NCBI GenBank assembly: GCA_041917975.1
Contig: JAYRWN010000362.1
Coordinates: forward strand, 1-43,939
Direction: 5' to 3'
DNA: 43,939 bases
Source: JAYRWN01 sp041917975
Lineage (GTDB): Bacteria; Bacteroidota; Bacteroidia; Chitinophagales; Saprospiraceae
A program made the position numbers and the translations under genes. A model generated the notes under the pieces. The model saw only the letters and a program-made list of their open reading frames with translations. It ran no database searches and was not told the origin of the DNA. Shown piece by piece: positions 34,512 through 43,463 of this stretch (positions are counted from its first letter, which is position 1; every line of letters starts with the position of its first letter).

Positions 34512-34528
34512 GCGGGGATTTAGACTAT

Positions 34529-35839
34529 TTAGTTCAAGGCCTGATAAACCAACACTTTAAACTTATTGGCATTGTCATTCATTGTGGAACCCCACAACTG
34601 TTGATAATAAACTCCAATCAACTGTTCCGCCGGGTCAGCCCAATAGGTGGTAGCAAAAGCTCCGCCCCATTCAAAAACACCTTCAGGCGTGGGCAACAAT
34701 GCACTACCTGCTTCACTGGTAACCATGAATCCCAGCCCAAATTTATTCACCCCCAGGTTTAACTGACCGATCTGATTCATAGTCATCATCCGCACAGTTT
34801 GACGGGAAAGGATGCGCTGGCCGTTGTATTCACCGCCATTCAAGATCATTTGCAGAAATATCGCATAATCCAGGACCGTGGAAGATAAGCCACCTCCTCC
34901 ACTGTAATAGGTATTGGCTTGTAAAGGATAATCAATGGACGTTTCACCATTGACGCTCAATGTGGCTTCGGGTCTGATTAATTTGCCATCTTTCTCCTGA
35001 TAAATTTGGGCCAAGCGGCGATGTTTTTCAACCGGAAGATAAAAATAGGTATCCTTCATACCCAATGGTTCGAAAACCCTTGAACGCAGGAAGTGGTCCA
35101 AACTTTGACCTGAAATCACTTCAATCAAGCGACCCAAAATATCCGTATTAAAGCCATAAGTCCATTGCTCTCCAGGCTGGTGTAAGAGCGGTAATTTAGC
35201 TATAGTGTTTACATCCTTTTCCAGGGAACGGCCAAGCTCAGCACCCAGTCCGGCAATGAGTCCGGCTTTTGCATAAATGGCATTCGCTGTAGGTGACCCA
35301 ATTTGAGGATAACTTATACCAGATGTATGGGTTAATAATTGGCGTATGGTCACCTCTGATTTTGCTGGTTTGGCGGTAAAAGTCGTATCAGCGGCATTAA
35401 ACTGATCAATAACGGTTGGTTTAGCAAAAGCTGGGATATATTTAGAAACCGGGTCATCAAGCAAGAACTTGCCTTCTTCATAAAGTATCATGATACCGGT
35501 GCTGGTGATGGCTTTGGTTTGTGAGGCAATGCGGAAGATATGGTCTATCCGCAAAGGCTCATTTTTCTCTAAGTCGTTATAACCAAAGGCTTTATGATAT
35601 ATTATTTTGCCATTTCGGGCCACCAGTGCTACGCAACCATTGAGGCGAGGATCTTGCGTCCAGGCATTTAAATTTTCATCCAAACGCGATAAGCGTTTGG
35701 TCGAAAAACCTCCTAAAGCCGGGCTGGTCGGTTGGAGTACCGGCTTCCGGCCTGGCGGTGAAGCGGCGTAATGATTACTTTGCGCAGAGGCGAGTACTGC
35801 AAAACCCAATAACCACCCACATAGAAGAGTCTTGATCAT
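34529..35839 (-). CDS. Serine hydrolase of the beta-lactamase/esterase (PF00144) family
   Basis: A 436-residue exported enzyme (signal ending VLASAQ). It has the penicillin-binding-protein fold: NGCVALVARNGKIIYHKAFG (20), the SxxK active site in IASQTKAITSTG, the second motif YGFNTDILGRLIE (Tyr-x-Asn) and the third-motif region FEWGGAFATTYW. Members act as esterases, D-Ala or D-amino-acid peptidases, or beta-lactamases; the third motif is W-G-G and not K-T-G, which favours the esterase/peptidase group. It lies 8 bases after the Asp-box propeller gene and 17 before the TonB receptor, within one operon with an S10 carboxypeptidase, so peptide handling is plausible. Confidence 0.92.
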   Translation of the reverse strand: MIKTLLCGWLLGFAVLASAQSNHYAASPPGRKPVLQPTSPALGGFSTKRLSRLDENLNAWTQDPRLNGCVALVARNGKIIYHKAFGYNDLEKNEPLRIDHIFRIASQTKAITSTGIMILYEEGKFLLDDPVSKYIPAFAKPTVIDQFNAADTTFTAKPAKSEVTIRQLLTHTSGISYPQIGSPTANAIYAKAGLIAGLGAELGRSLEKDVNTIAKLPLLHQPGEQWTYGFNTDILGRLIEVISGQSLDHFLRSRVFEPLGMKDTYFYLPVEKHRRLAQIYQEKDGKLIRPEATLSVNGETSIDYPLQANTYYSGGGGLSSTVLDYAIFLQMILNGGEYNGQRILSRQTVRMMTMNQIGQLNLGVNKFGLGFMVTSEAGSALLPTPEGVFEWGGAFATTYWADPAEQLIGVYYQQLWGSTMNDNANKFKVLVYQALN

Positions 35840-35847
35840 TTTCTTTT

Positions 35848-38800
35848 TTAATTTTCTAACATCTCTGGAATAATATTCGGGGTATAAGGCGCTCCTGCTT
35901 TTTGCAGATCCGCACGTAATTTTTCCAAATTAGTTTTCACCAGCTCATGGGTTCGTTTCATAAGAGGAGCTAACTCCTCCCGCACAATCTGATAACTATC
36001 CAGGTGAGTCTTGGTCGGTCCGGACGTGGAATATTTAGATTCATAAACAATTTCTCCCAGCCGACTGCTTACGGCCGGAGGTAAATAGATATCCAACTGA
36101 TTAGCGGTAGGATCGCCGGTTAATTTAAGTTCTATCTCACGCATTTCTTGTTCGATGGACTTGATACGGGTAAAAAAATCGGCCCCGGTGGCATCCATCA
36201 AACTAACCGCTTTGCGCATATGATTTAGTTCATTCCTAATAGCGCCTAATAAGTTTTGCATGCCGCTCACTTTACCTTGTAAGACAGCTACTTCTTTTTG
36301 GAAACCAGCGAGTGCGGTCCGGTTGTCAGCTGGAAGTACAGTATTATTTAGGGCTTTCACTTTGAAGGTGCGGGGAGAGGTTAATTCTGTCAGGGTGTTG
36401 CCATCCCAGCGGAACATCGTTACCTGGTAATCACCCGGAGATACTAAAGTACCTTCATTACGCCCGCCAAAAGGATTATAAAATGCCGGGCTACTCAAGG
36501 ATACCGGGTCTTTGGGCTGATAACGCAAATCCCAGGATAACCTCTGCACACCGGCAGAATAAGGTGCGGATAATTTTCGAGCCACCTGACCGGCGGCATC
36601 GCGAATGATAAACCAAAGTTCCGGTTTATCTTCTTTTAATTCCTTTACTAAGTCTTCATAGGCAGGGTAATAAACATCCTTATTGGCATTACTGGCTTCT
36701 TTTTCTTTTTTCTGGCGTTTTTCCTTAAGTGTTTCCAGGCCATCTTTGATATAATAAGTAAAAATAGCCGCTGAGCCCAGATTTTCACCCTGAAAAAAAT
36801 CGTCCCCCTGAAAGGCTTTACCCGGCAGTCCATAAGGTGTAGCATATTCGAAACTCCAGGCATCTCGGACCGGATACAACTGGGCCACCCCGGTAAGGTC
36901 CTTTTCTTTCAGGGACCGCAAAGGACTGTAGTCGTCCAGGATTAAAAAGCCCCGGCCAAACGTACCCAGGACCAGGTCATTTTCACGCTTTTGGATATCT
37001 ATATCACGGACTGCGATGGTTGGTATTCCGGCAAATTTTTTCCATGACTGCCCTCCATCGGTACTAAAGAAAGCCCCGAATTCGGTACCAGCGAAAAGTA
37101 AACTGGGATCTACATGGTCTTCGGCTATGGCATACACAGAACCGCGGTCGGGTAACCCTTTAGACAGGCTCATCCACGTCTGCCCCTGGTCATTGCTGCG
37201 GAAAAGGTAAGGTTTGTAATCCCCGTATTTATGGTGGTTAAAAGCACAATAGACCACTTGATCGTCATGGGAGGAAGTCAAGACTTCATTCACATAACTG
37301 CGAAGTGGTACGCCGGGTATACTGTCGATTTTACGCCATGATTGTCCCCCATCCCTGGTCAGATGAATCAGTCCATCATCCGTGCCGGTAACTAATAAAT
37401 TAGCATTGCGGGGGGATTCACTGAAAGCCACAATGGCACCATATTGAGACGTGGATGTGTTTTTAGCTACCGCATCGATGCTCCACACTCTCCCCATTAC
37501 CGGCAAAGCATTTCGATTTATCTGTCGACTTTGATCCTCACTGATGACTGTCCAACTGTTTCCCCGGTCATCGGATCGAAAGAGTTTATTAGCAGCAAAA
37601 TATAATCGTCCCGGTCGGTGTTTACTGATCTCCAGGGGCGCGTCCCAATTCCAAACATATTCGGCCTCACCTTTACGGGGTTTTGGTTGAATGCCTACAC
37701 TTTCGCCACTGCGTTTATCATAGCGTACTAAAACACCATGCTGAGATTGAGCATAAACAATGTCCGGGTTATCGGGATCGATCTGGGTTTCAAAACCATC
37801 CCCTCCGTTGGTGATAAACCATTCGTCATTGGCAATACCATTGGCTGAAATGGTGCGGGATGGACCACCTAAACTGAAATTATCCTGCGTTCCGCCATAG
37901 ACGTTATAGAACGGCGTTGCATTGTCCACGGCCACCTTATAAAATTGAGTCACCGCCAGGTTAGCCTTAAAGGTCCAATGTTTGGCCGCATCCCAGGTTT
38001 CGTAAATGCCCCCGTCGCAGCCGACTAACCAATGATCGGTATCAGTGGGGTCGATCCATATGGAATGATTGTCCACGTGCTTAAAGTCTTCCCCGGCATT
38101 AGACCAGGTCTTACCACCATCGCGACTTACTTTAAACCAGACATCCATCGAGAACAGGGTCTCATGGTCCTTCGGATCCGTAAAAATGCGCCCGTAATAT
38201 AATCCTGCAGTGGCATAATTGCTTTGTTTATGCCAGGAGGCACCCTGGTTAATACTTTTGAATAGGCCACCCTGACCATCAGCCGCTTCGACCATCGCAT
38301 AGATGACCTCTGGCTTGACAGGAGAAATGGCCAAACCTATGCGTCCCTTATCCACTTCCGGCAGGCCTTGATTAATTTTTTCCCAGGTTTGGCCTGCATC
38401 CAGAGAGCGATAAATTCCCGAACCAGGTCCCCCACCAATATAAGTAAAGACATGCCGGCGGCGTTGGTGGGCAGTGGCATAAAGTACATCCGGATTACGT
38501 GGATCCATGACCAGGTCAGAGATTCCGGTATGCTCATCTACTGTCAAAGCAGCGTGCCAGGTTTTGCCCCCATCAGAAGTCTTATACAATCCCCGGTCTC
38601 CACCGGCGCTCCATAAGGGGCCCATGGCCGTCGCATAGACGATCTGACTATTTTGAGGATGGACGATAATTTTTCCGATGTGCTCAGAGTTTTTGAGGCC
38701 CATATTTTTCCAGGTGGCTCCACCATCCAATGATTTATAGATGCCATCGCCGTATCCGACCGAACGCTGATGGTTGGTTTCGCCGGTACCTACCCAAATG

Positions 38801-39156
38801 ACTTCCGGGTTGTTGGGATCAATAGTTACACAACCCGTCGAATAACTTCCCTGCTGATCAAATAAGGGGGTAAAGGTGGTGCCGGAGTTCACCGTTTTCC
38901 ACACACCGCCGGAAGCGACAGCCACATAATAAATTTTAGGATTTTGGGGGTGAACTGCAATATCAGCAATACGCCCGGATGTCAATGCCGGTCCGATGTT
39001 GCGAAATTTTAATCCGGTAAAGGACGTTTTTTCAAAGAGGCTTTGCTCTTTTTTAGTTTCTTCAACAATTGGTGATTTCGTTTTTTTTGATTGTGCCGAA
39101 ACAGTAGCATAATTTACCGCAAAAACGAATACGATAAGCCACAAAACCTTATGCAT
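35848..39156 (-). CDS. Secreted Asp-box (BNR/sortilin-like) beta-propeller protein
   Basis: A 1102-residue exported protein (signal ending ATVSAQ). Residues about 45-740 carry at least nine Asp-box motifs, S-x-D-x-G-x-T-W and near variants (SLDGGATW, TSDGGKTW, SLDAGQTW, SRDGGKTW, SDDRGNSW, TRDGGQSW, SNDQGQTW, STDGGQSW), making probably two seven-blade propellers as in sortilin or xyloglucanases. Annotators often call such proteins glycosyl hydrolases, but I see no clear catalytic set. Residues 770-900 hold an FlgD-like beta domain (SAPYSAGVQRLSWDLRYQP), and 960-1100 are helical with a coiled coil. It is third in the operon from 41677, 38 bases after the isomerase gene. A binding or scaffold role is the safest reading. 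Confidence 0.9.
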   Translation of the reverse strand: MHKVLWLIVFVFAVNYATVSAQSKKTKSPIVEETKKEQSLFEKTSFTGLKFRNIGPALTSGRIADIAVHPQNPKIYYVAVASGGVWKTVNSGTTFTPLFDQQGSYSTGCVTIDPNNPEVIWVGTGETNHQRSVGYGDGIYKSLDGGATWKNMGLKNSEHIGKIIVHPQNSQIVYATAMGPLWSAGGDRGLYKTSDGGKTWHAALTVDEHTGISDLVMDPRNPDVLYATAHQRRRHVFTYIGGGPGSGIYRSLDAGQTWEKINQGLPEVDKGRIGLAISPVKPEVIYAMVEAADGQGGLFKSINQGASWHKQSNYATAGLYYGRIFTDPKDHETLFSMDVWFKVSRDGGKTWSNAGEDFKHVDNHSIWIDPTDTDHWLVGCDGGIYETWDAAKHWTFKANLAVTQFYKVAVDNATPFYNVYGGTQDNFSLGGPSRTISANGIANDEWFITNGGDGFETQIDPDNPDIVYAQSQHGVLVRYDKRSGESVGIQPKPRKGEAEYVWNWDAPLEISKHRPGRLYFAANKLFRSDDRGNSWTVISEDQSRQINRNALPVMGRVWSIDAVAKNTSTSQYGAIVAFSESPRNANLLVTGTDDGLIHLTRDGGQSWRKIDSIPGVPLRSYVNEVLTSSHDDQVVYCAFNHHKYGDYKPYLFRSNDQGQTWMSLSKGLPDRGSVYAIAEDHVDPSLLFAGTEFGAFFSTDGGQSWKKFAGIPTIAVRDIDIQKRENDLVLGTFGRGFLILDDYSPLRSLKEKDLTGVAQLYPVRDAWSFEYATPYGLPGKAFQGDDFFQGENLGSAAIFTYYIKDGLETLKEKRQKKEKEASNANKDVYYPAYEDLVKELKEDKPELWFIIRDAAGQVARKLSAPYSAGVQRLSWDLRYQPKDPVSLSSPAFYNPFGGRNEGTLVSPGDYQVTMFRWDGNTLTELTSPRTFKVKALNNTVLPADNRTALAGFQKEVAVLQGKVSGMQNLLGAIRNELNHMRKAVSLMDATGADFFTRIKSIEQEMREIELKLTGDPTANQLDIYLPPAVSSRLGEIVYESKYSTSGPTKTHLDSYQIVREELAPLMKRTHELVKTNLEKLRADLQKAGAPYTPNIIPEMLEN

Positions 39157-39194
39157 AATCTAGTCAATTATTATATTATAAAATCCAAATATTT

Positions 39195-40133
39195 CTAAAG
39201 GTATTTTTCTAATAAGGCCTTGGTTTTCCGGACGCCTTCATCCTCTGCTTGGATATTGCCTTCATATTCAATACCGATGTAACCGCGAAACCCTGATTTT
39301 TTCACAATATCCAAGAGACGTTTGTAGTCCATCAGAGGCTGATCACCTTTTGAATCGAAATCATATGATTTAGCACTGACCCCTTTGGCATACGGTAACA
39401 TTTCCTGTACCCCCTGATAACGATCATACATTTTCTCACAGGGACTCTGTGTCTCGCCCCAGGGATGAGTTAAACAAAAATTGCCGAAATCAGGCAGGGT
39501 ACCCACATTCTGCTTATTAACTCCTTTCATCACTTCCACCAGCCAGCCGCCGTCCGACGATTCATGACCATGATTTTCCACCACCACATTTAATTCCGGT
39601 CCAGCCAGCTCGCTCAATTTGCTCAAAGAGTCTATGGAGACAAACTTTTTATCTTCTCGATGTGCTTCTCCATGCAAATTAACCCGGATGGTTTTGCACC
39701 CTAAAAATTTAGCTGCATCAATCCATTTTTTATGGTTTTCGATAGCAGCCAACCGTTCTTTACCATCCAGCACGGCCAAAGGGCCTTCGTCATCAATCAT
39801 GATCAGGTGATTAACGACGCCCGCATCTTTGCTGCGTTTTAACAGTTCATTCAAGTAAGGCTTATTTTTGCCGGCCATTTTAAAGTCCATTTTTTTACCG
39901 CCAAAAAAACCATTGACATATTCCACGGCTGAAATGTTATAATCGCGTTTGGCGATCAGAGGGAAATCCAGATGGTCCATCTGACCGGCTTGCAAGGCCC
40001 GGTGGAAAGACCATTCGGCCAACGATATAGACAAACCATGATCAGCAAGTTTGCGGATCAATTGTGGGGATACCATCATGGATAACATGACTGAAGAAGT
40101 AACTTTAAGAAAATGTCGACGCTGTAAATGCAT
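39195..40133 (-). CDS. Sugar phosphate isomerase/epimerase-like TIM barrel with Tat-like signal
   Basis: A 312-residue protein of the xylose-isomerase-like TIM-barrel (AP_endonuc_2) group. Metal-site residues appear in VVENHGHESSDGG (Glu and His), PDFGNFC (Asp) and GYIGIEYEG (Glu); LGCKTIRVNLHGE is a typical strand. The start MHLQRRHFLKVTSS is Tat-like, so the enzyme probably works outside the cytoplasm, where it can use unphosphorylated keto- or aldo-sugars. Such genes often accompany GMC oxidoreductases in Bacteroidota sugar-oxidation loci, and a GMC gene lies nearby at 41760. It starts 5 bases after the S10 peptidase stop, so they are coupled. Confidence 0.9.
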   Translation of the reverse strand: MHLQRRHFLKVTSSVMLSMMVSPQLIRKLADHGLSISLAEWSFHRALQAGQMDHLDFPLIAKRDYNISAVEYVNGFFGGKKMDFKMAGKNKPYLNELLKRSKDAGVVNHLIMIDDEGPLAVLDGKERLAAIENHKKWIDAAKFLGCKTIRVNLHGEAHREDKKFVSIDSLSKLSELAGPELNVVVENHGHESSDGGWLVEVMKGVNKQNVGTLPDFGNFCLTHPWGETQSPCEKMYDRYQGVQEMLPYAKGVSAKSYDFDSKGDQPLMDYKRLLDIVKKSGFRGYIGIEYEGNIQAEDEGVRKTKALLEKYL

Positions 40134-40138
40134 AAACC

Positions 40139-41677
40139 TTAATATTTAGCTGGTTGCCCTGGTTTAGGTAATGATTTTTTTATAAAGGTGCGGATGTCTT
40201 CATTGCTGCTAGCCAGGTCTTCGCTGCGTAAATACATCATATGGCCGCTGCGGTAACCATACCAGCTCATCCGATCCTTGAGTTTTCCGCTGGGGTCCAT
40301 TTGCCACAGGTTGTACTGTGCACCGAAATAATCACAGGCCCCATCATAATATCCTGACTGCACCATGACATGCAAATAGGGGTTCTGAGCCATCGCCTGG
40401 CGCAGGTTATCGCCGGTACGATCACCCGTCCTATCCCACGGGGATACGGGTCCAAAGACATTGTATTTCAAGTCGGTTTTATAATTCAGTTCATTGCGCA
40501 GATAGATGTTGATAGGAGGCGTAAAACTGTGTAACCAACTGGTCAATTCGGCGCTGTAATCCGGAGCTATACCGGCGTCCTGTTTGTCGATGCCCAGATA
40601 ACGGGAATCCAGACGACCAACATTGTACCCTTTATCCCGCAACAATTCCTTCCAAAAAAACTGTGGGGTAATGCTCAAATTGGATTGTAAAATAATCTCC
40701 TGTTTCAGTCCTGAAAAACGGGCCATTTTAGCAGCAATTGTTTTACGCTCTTGTTCGGCCAAAAAACCGCCCTTGGCAATAGCCGGAATTAACTCATCGA
40801 GGGTAAATTTTTCTACTTCCGGCAACATGGCCGTCAGATCTTTAGCCTGTAAATCGGCCGGCAACATCTTATGATACCAGGCTGTGGCAGCAAAATAGGG
40901 TAAATTCAAGGCGATGCCTACCGGTCCATCCCTTTCCAATCCCAAAGTGGTGGGCGATACCAAAATCACTCCATTCAGATAGATCCAATGAGTATTTTGT
41001 AGCTCCAGGGCTAGTCCCGATACACGGGTTGTCCCATAACTCTCGCCGATTAAATATTTCGGTGAGGCCCAACGGCCGTAACGGCTTAAAAACGTGTTGA
41101 TCCATTCCGCCAGATATTTAATGTCGGCATTGACTCCAAAAAATTTGGCTGGCGCCACATCTTTGCCAACGATACGTGAAAATCCCGTATTGACCGGATC
41201 TACAAAGACAATATCCGCGACATCCAGTATAGAATGAGGATTTTCTTTGATGCCGTAAGGTTGCAAAGGATAACCTTCGTCATCTATCGTTAACAGACGC
41301 GGTCCGGTGTAGGCGATATGCATCCACACCGAGGCAGAACCAGGACCCCCATTGAACGAGATGACTAATGGTCGTGGAGCCCTGTCCTTAATATCGCTGC
41401 GTTCATAATAGGTGTAAAAGACACCGGCGATAGGTTTACCCTCTTCATCCCAAACCGGTAAGGTACCTGCCGCTACTTTATAAGGTATTATAGCCCCTTT
41501 TACAGTCACCGTATGGCTAGTAATCACTTCATGATCGGGATTCAACGTACGGGATGGGCTGGCTGCACGATCTTCTTTAGCAGGCATGGCCGGTGCGGCG
41601 GCTTCGCGTTGAGCGTTACGTTGCTGAGCCTGTATGGTTACACTGATGAACAGCACTAAAACACAAATCCACTTCAT
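40139..41677 (-). CDS. Serine carboxypeptidase, peptidase family S10
   Basis: A 512-residue exported protease (signal ending SVTIQAQ). It has the S10 plan: FNGGPGSASVWMHIAYTGPR (20), DVADIVFVDPVNTGFS, the nucleophile LIGESYGTTRVSG (Ser213), the Asp region VQSGYYDGACDYFGAQYN and the His in GYRSGHMMYLR. It removes residues from peptide C-termini; some S10 relatives are acyltransferases. An Ala/Arg/Gln-rich stretch follows the signal (residues 18-45). It is first of the five-gene minus operon, and starts 82 bases from the divergent GMC gene, so a shared regulatory region is likely. Confidence 0.93.
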   Translation of the reverse strand: MKWICVLVLFISVTIQAQQRNAQREAAAPAMPAKEDRAASPSRTLNPDHEVITSHTVTVKGAIIPYKVAAGTLPVWDEEGKPIAGVFYTYYERSDIKDRAPRPLVISFNGGPGSASVWMHIAYTGPRLLTIDDEGYPLQPYGIKENPHSILDVADIVFVDPVNTGFSRIVGKDVAPAKFFGVNADIKYLAEWINTFLSRYGRWASPKYLIGESYGTTRVSGLALELQNTHWIYLNGVILVSPTTLGLERDGPVGIALNLPYFAATAWYHKMLPADLQAKDLTAMLPEVEKFTLDELIPAIAKGGFLAEQERKTIAAKMARFSGLKQEIILQSNLSITPQFFWKELLRDKGYNVGRLDSRYLGIDKQDAGIAPDYSAELTSWLHSFTPPINIYLRNELNYKTDLKYNVFGPVSPWDRTGDRTGDNLRQAMAQNPYLHVMVQSGYYDGACDYFGAQYNLWQMDPSGKLKDRMSWYGYRSGHMMYLRSEDLASSNEDIRTFIKKSLPKPGQPAKY

Positions 41678-41759
41678 ATGGTAAAAGATTTTTTGAATTT
41701 AGACGCTTAAATATAAGGGAAAATACTCTACTTTACCTTGCACAAGTAGACGTCCGGTT

Positions 41760-43322
41760 ATGGATTATGATTACCTCATCGTGGGCAGTGGTTTTGGCGG
41801 ATCGGTAGCCGCCTTGCGATTGAGTGAAAAAGGATATAAAGTAGTCGTCGTCGAGAAAGGTCGCTGGTTTAAAGCAGAAGATTTTCCCAAGACCAACTGG
41901 AACCTTAAACGGTGGCTCTGGCTGCCTTCTCTGCGCTGGTTTGGCCTCTTTAAAATCACCCTTTTTCGCCATGTGAATGTAGTTTCCGGCGTTGGTGTAG
42001 GCGGTGGTTCTTTGGTTTATGCCAATACATTGCCCCGACCGAAATCTACTTTTTTTCATTCCGGTTCCTGGGCAGGTCTTGCCGATTGGGAAAAAGAACT
42101 GGAACCTTTTTATCAGACAGCCTGGCAGATGTTGGGTGCTGAGACGTACAATTTTCAGGATGAAGGAGATCAGGCAATTCGCCTGCTGGCTAATGAGTTG
42201 GATCGCACCCACCACGTAGAGCCGGCGAAAGTGGCTATTTATTTCGGAGAACCTGATGTCACAGTAGCGGATCCGTATTTTAATGGGGCCGGACCTTCCC
42301 GTACCGGCTGTAATCGCTGTGGAGCGTGTATGACCGGGTGCCGTTACAATGCTAAAAACACTTTGGACAAAAACTACCTCCACCTGGCCGAGAAGCATGG
42401 TGCGGTGATCCTGGCGGGCCAACAGGTTACCGACATTCACCCTCTTGGAATTAAAGATGGTTCTGACGGATATGTGGTTACTTTGAAGACCAGCCAAACC
42501 TGGATAAAAAAACCACAAAAAATAACTGCAAAAGGTATTGTCCTGGCGGGTGGCGTCCTGGGTACCGTGCCCCTCTTGCTTAAACTTAAAAAAAAGGCCT
42601 TGCCATTTCTGTCTTCCAAAGTCGGGCATGATATCCGGACCAATAACGAAAGCCTGCTTGGGGTTACAACTTTTCAAAAAACCAAAGACTTTGCGGAAGG
42701 CATAGCCATCGGCTCGGTGCTACATTTGGATAATGATAGCCACCTGGAGCCGGTGAGCTACGGACGAGGCTCAGGATTTTGGCGCCTCCTGATGATGCCG
42801 TTATCCATTAAAGCAGGATTCTTGCAACGCGCCGCGGAAGTCATCCTGGATTTACTGAAGCACCCCAGGAGCAATCTGAAAGCATTTTTTGTGCGGGACT
42901 GGGCTAAGTCGACCTTAATTTTGTTGTTCATGCAGCACCTGGATAGTACACTGCAATTCACCCAAAATGTTTGGGGTCTGCATTCCAGGGTGTCTCAAGG
43001 GAAAAAACCGACTTCTTTTATACCTCAGGCTGAGCAAGGTGCCCGCGCCATCAGCCACATAATCCGGGGCAAGCCCTATGCCTTGGCCACCGAAACCCTC
43101 CTTGGCATCCCGACCACCGCCCACATTCTGGGCGGCGCCGTCATCGGAGCGGATCCTTCGACCGGAGTCATCGATCAAAACCAACAGGTTTTTGGATATC
43201 AGAATATGTATGTTTGTGACGGCTCCGCCATCAGCGCCAATCCGGGAGTTAATCCTTCCGTTACCATCACCGCCCTGGCCGAACGCGCCATGAGTAAGAT
43301 TCCTCGTAAGCTCAGGTCATAA
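41760..43322 (+). CDS. GMC oxidoreductase, cholesterol-oxidase-like, with a ferredoxin-like Cys motif
   Basis: A 520-residue FAD enzyme. The FAD site is DYDYLIVGSGFGGSVAALRL (20), GVGVGGGSLVYANTLPRP follows, and the C-terminal catalytic parts are AHILGGAVIGADPSTGVID (His) and NPGVNPSVTITALAERAM (Asn), as in cholesterol oxidase. Between them CNRCGACMTGC gives C-x2-C-x2-C-x3-C (Cys184, 187, 190, 194), the spacing of a [4Fe-4S] ferredoxin site, followed by RYNAKNTLDKNYL. The motif recurs in this GMC branch as I recall, but whether it binds iron-sulfur is not something sequence can tell. No signal peptide is visible. The substrate could be a sterol, alcohol or sugar. It is divergent from the S10 operon and upstream of an AsmA-like gene. 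Confidence 0.92.
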   Translation: MDYDYLIVGSGFGGSVAALRLSEKGYKVVVVEKGRWFKAEDFPKTNWNLKRWLWLPSLRWFGLFKITLFRHVNVVSGVGVGGGSLVYANTLPRPKSTFFHSGSWAGLADWEKELEPFYQTAWQMLGAETYNFQDEGDQAIRLLANELDRTHHVEPAKVAIYFGEPDVTVADPYFNGAGPSRTGCNRCGACMTGCRYNAKNTLDKNYLHLAEKHGAVILAGQQVTDIHPLGIKDGSDGYVVTLKTSQTWIKKPQKITAKGIVLAGGVLGTVPLLLKLKKKALPFLSSKVGHDIRTNNESLLGVTTFQKTKDFAEGIAIGSVLHLDNDSHLEPVSYGRGSGFWRLLMMPLSIKAGFLQRAAEVILDLLKHPRSNLKAFFVRDWAKSTLILLFMQHLDSTLQFTQNVWGLHSRVSQGKKPTSFIPQAEQGARAISHIIRGKPYALATETLLGIPTTAHILGGAVIGADPSTGVIDQNQQVFGYQNMYVCDGSAISANPGVNPSVTITALAERAMSKIPRKLRS

Positions 43323-43463
43323 CTTCTGCATAATAACTTAAGATATTCGTAGTTTAAACTTTGCGAAACCTTCGCCGCCCCAGGATGGTTTTTAATTTAT
43401 GGGGTCACCACAATAAAGTTAGCCTCACTTGCATTAATGTTAATCATCATATTACAAGACTAA

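Noticed and set aside
35848..39156. Calling the Asp-box propeller protein a sialidase or glycoside hydrolase
   Set aside because: Asp-boxes are structural; the Arg triad and Tyr/Glu set of sialidases is not recognisable, so only a propeller protein is claimed.
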